The translations under genes were made by a program, and so were the position numbers. From Thalassotalea sp. LPB0316 (GTDB lineage Bacteria; Pseudomonadota; Gammaproteobacteria; Enterobacterales; Alteromonadaceae): a stretch of 64,000 nt of DNA. The stretch covers positions 2,604,001 to 2,668,000 of the forward strand of contig NZ_CP062946.1 of NCBI RefSeq assembly GCF_014898095.1. Reading direction: 5' to 3'. The notes beneath the pieces are model-generated. The model saw only the letters and a list, made by a program, of their open reading frames with translations, did not search any database and was not told where the DNA came from. This document shows, in pieces, positions 61,881-64,000 of this stretch (the first letter of the stretch is position 1; the number at the start of each line of letters is the position of its first letter).

Positions 61881-63407
61881 CTAAACCTCGATTAAACGAC
61901 GTGCCTGGGTCGACCATTCAACGTGGAACTTTTTACCTGCTGGCGTATCAACACGCTCAAAAGTATGAGCGCCAAAGAAATCACGTTGCCCCTGTAATAG
62001 ATTAGCAGGCAATACACCGCAACGAACCGAGTCATAGTATGACAACGACGATGAAATAGCACCAATTGGCACACCTAAAATCGTTGCATCAGCAATCGAT
62101 TGACGCCAATTAAGTTGATGCTTATTGAGTTGCTCGATGAAAAATTCGTCAACCAGTAAGTTTTCAAGTTCGCTATCGCGCTCAAATGCTTCAGTGATCG
62201 ACTGCAAGAATACCGCACGAATAATACAACCAGCACGCCAAATTTTGGCAATATTGGCAAAATTTAATGTCCAGTTGTACTCTTTTGCTGCCAAGCTCAT
62301 TAATTGAAAACCTTGAGCGTAAGCACAGATTTTCGAACAGTAAATAGCATCGTGTAAACGATCGACATAAGCTTGTTTTTCGTCTGAAGATAATACCGGT
62401 AACTGAGGTCCCGCTAATTTAGTACTCGCTTCAACACGCAGTTTCTTAAACGATGAAATTGAACGAGCAAACACTGCCTGGGCGATGGTTGGCGCAGGGC
62501 AACCAACTTCAAGCGCACTAATAGCCGTCCACAAGCCAGTTCCTTTTTGGCCTGCTTTGTCGAGAATCAAATCAACTAATGGCGTTTGGTCATTGTTTGG
62601 CTTATGACGAAGTACTTCAACAGAGATTTCCATTAAATAACTGTCTAATGGTCCCTTGTTCCAGTTTTCAAAAATATCAGCAATTTCATCAGGGGTGTAA
62701 CCAAGACCTGCGCGCAATACGTGATATGCCTCACAAATAATTTGCATGTCAGCATATTCAATACCGTTGTGTACCATTTTAACGAAGTGACCAGCACCTG
62801 CTGGGCCAATATACGCTGCACAAGGATCGCCTTTTTCAACAATTTGTCCTGGCTCAGTGCGCTCAATTGGCTTACCCGTTTTAGGATCAACTTTAGCGGC
62901 AATGGCTTCCCAAATAGGTTTTATACGTGTCCATGCATACGGAGAACCACTAGGCATTAGTGCTGGACCAAAGCGGGCACCGGTTTCACCACCTGAAACC
63001 GCTGAAGAGAACAAAATAAAATTGTTTTTATATTTCTTTTCTCTCTCCACGGTATCAACCCATAAGCTGTTGCCTGTATCTATAACGATATCATCAGGTT
63101 GGATACCCGCTCCAATCAAACTCTCACAAACGTGATCTACTGGCGCTCCGGCTGGTACTGATAACACAATGGTATGTGGCGCTTTTAAACGAGAAAATAA
63201 CTCAGTGTATGAGCTACAACCAACAACACGCGGACTGCCCGACTTATTTTCTAATGCATCTTGGGCGATCGCATCATTAACTTTATCTGTACTGAGATCA
63301 AAAGCAGCAACGGTATAGCCATTGTCAGCAAGGTTCAATACTAGGTTTTTACCCATAACACCTAAGCCAATAAAGCCGATATCACACGTCATATTTTCTG
63401 TTGTCAT
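61881..63407 (-). CDS. gnd: 6-phosphogluconate dehydrogenase, decarboxylating
   Basis: A 508-residue enzyme of the oxidative pentose-phosphate pathway; it turns 6-phosphogluconate into ribulose 5-phosphate, CO2 and NADPH. The Rossmann start is IGFIGLGVMGKNLVLNLADNGY. SSAVSGGETGARFGPALMPSG and HFVKMVHNGIEYADMQ hold the catalytic serine/lysine and substrate sites. The C-terminus (HVEWSTQARRLIEV) closes the dimer. It is divergent from gapA. Confidence 0.96.
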   Translation of the reverse strand: MTTENMTCDIGFIGLGVMGKNLVLNLADNGYTVAAFDLSTDKVNDAIAQDALENKSGSPRVVGCSSYTELFSRLKAPHTIVLSVPAGAPVDHVCESLIGAGIQPDDIVIDTGNSLWVDTVEREKKYKNNFILFSSAVSGGETGARFGPALMPSGSPYAWTRIKPIWEAIAAKVDPKTGKPIERTEPGQIVEKGDPCAAYIGPAGAGHFVKMVHNGIEYADMQIICEAYHVLRAGLGYTPDEIADIFENWNKGPLDSYLMEISVEVLRHKPNNDQTPLVDLILDKAGQKGTGLWTAISALEVGCPAPTIAQAVFARSISSFKKLRVEASTKLAGPQLPVLSSDEKQAYVDRLHDAIYCSKICAYAQGFQLMSLAAKEYNWTLNFANIAKIWRAGCIIRAVFLQSITEAFERDSELENLLVDEFFIEQLNKHQLNWRQSIADATILGVPIGAISSSLSYYDSVRCGVLPANLLQGQRDFFGAHTFERVDTPAGKKFHVEWSTQARRLIEV

Positions 63408-63650
63408 GTAAGTGTCCGAATTGTAAATATTTGGGCAAAGTACGATTGAACTAGCTCAATTATAGTTGCACTTAATACCCCTTAAAAAATTGCAGGCATT
63501 TTATCATGCACAGCTAAAATTAATACACTAAAATCAATATTTCCTGCGGAAAATGCCGCTATATTTGTGTAAACATTCGCAACACCAAAGGCGCAAATGT
63601 AATAAAAACACGTTTTAGTCGCTTTTTATGTTGAAAAAATCTGAATTTGA

Positions 63651-63665
63651 TGTAATTTTACTACA
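63651..63665. promoter_or_regulatory. HexR-type operator upstream of gapA
   Basis: TGTAATTTTACTACA fits the HexR consensus TGTARTNNNAYTACA as I recall it from Shewanella and Vibrio. It is 38 bases before the gapA start, in the gnd-gapA gap. HexR is the 2-keto-3-deoxy-6-phosphogluconate-sensing regulator of central carbon genes. Confidence 0.65.
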
Positions 63666-63703
63666 AAAGATATTTTGCCGAATAATAGCAATTAGGAATA
63701 AAC

Positions 63704-64000
63704 ATGACAGTTAGAATAGGTATCAACGGTTTCGGACGCATTGGTCGTTTTGTATTTAGAGAAGCTTTTTCACGAGATAATGTCGAAGTTGTTGGCATTA
63801 ACGATTTAATTGATGTTGATTACATGGCTTACATGCTTAAATATGACTCTACTCACGGTCGTTTTAATGGCAGCGTAGAGGTAGTAGACGGTAATCTAGT
63901 GGTAAATGGAAAAACCGTTAGGGTGACGAGTGAACGTGACCCAGCTAACTTGAAGTGGAATGAGATTGACGCCCAGGTAGTTGTTGAATCAACAGGGTTA
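63704..64000 (+). CDS. gapA: glyceraldehyde-3-phosphate dehydrogenase (5' part)
   Basis: The first 99 residues of a normal glycolytic GAPDH; the gene leaves the window before the catalytic cysteine. [19 protein letters not shown] is the NAD-binding start, and [13 protein letters not shown] and VVESTGL are typical. ATTAGGAATAAAC precedes the ATG. Confidence 0.95.
   Translation, partial: MTVRIGINGFGRIGRFVFREAFSRDNVEVVGINDLIDVDYMAYMLKYDSTHGRFNGSVEVVDGNLVVNGKTVRVTSERDPANLKWNEIDAQVVVESTGL

Overview
The window looks like chromosomal DNA of a marine gammaproteobacterium of the Alteromonadales, most like Colwellia/Thalassotalea. This rests on low-to-moderate GC, a 1.6 kDa-scale (1614-residue) NAD-glutamate dehydrogenase, short MiaE, a yccA-tusDCBE block, proQ-prc, DUF2835-pepN and several small families typical of that order (DUF2982, DUF2989, DUF2057, TIGR03643). 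The family-level assignment is an inference. No tRNA, rRNA or CRISPR was seen.

Layout. 1-15092: 5' part of recC, small membrane genes, a glycosyltransferase-like gene with miaE, a sulfur-responsive ArsR-type regulator in operon with an RND efflux pump and divergent from DUF2892 and rhodanese genes, two outer-membrane proteins (OmpW-like, OmpA-like) and a large M16 peptidase lipoprotein. 15139-27564: a chromosomal integron. It has an integrase (intI) on the minus strand under a LexA-type SOS box, an attI region with a duplicated palindrome, and 18 cassettes ending in recognisable attC sites (eleven of one near-identical 106-bp type, seven of a second, more variable type), then a decayed tail with three degenerate attC sites. 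The array carries mostly small secreted or membrane proteins, plus an Imm26-like immunity protein, an inverted RelE/Phd-type toxin-antitoxin pair, exact duplicate cassettes in mirror order (A-B-C-B-A), and a cassette gene broken by one in-frame stop. In the decayed tail lies a subclass B1 metallo-beta-lactamase with every zinc ligand present and strong motif resemblance to IMP enzymes. This is the most notable gene of the window.

27582-64000: ordinary chromosome. CPBP protease and small unknown genes; glutathione-dependent formaldehyde oxidation (frmA-like plus S-formylglutathione hydrolase); pyrD; NAD-GDH; an MMPL/RND transporter - YCF48-like - DUF1329 - DUF1302 cluster; DUF2835-pepN; nhaC; a fRMsr-ORF-proQ-prc operon; SIMPL and DUF2057 proteins; tag; yccA and the tusDCBE sulfur relay; a long-form GAPDH; msrB-gnd; and, at the edge, gapA with a HexR-type operator. 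A MITE-like palindromic element sits between nhaC and prc.

How the genes work together. The regulator/rhodanese/DUF2892/RND locus looks like one persulfide- or toxicant-responsive unit. The cassette array is a reservoir that the SOS response can shuffle. gnd, gapA and the second GAPDH form a central-carbon neighbourhood.
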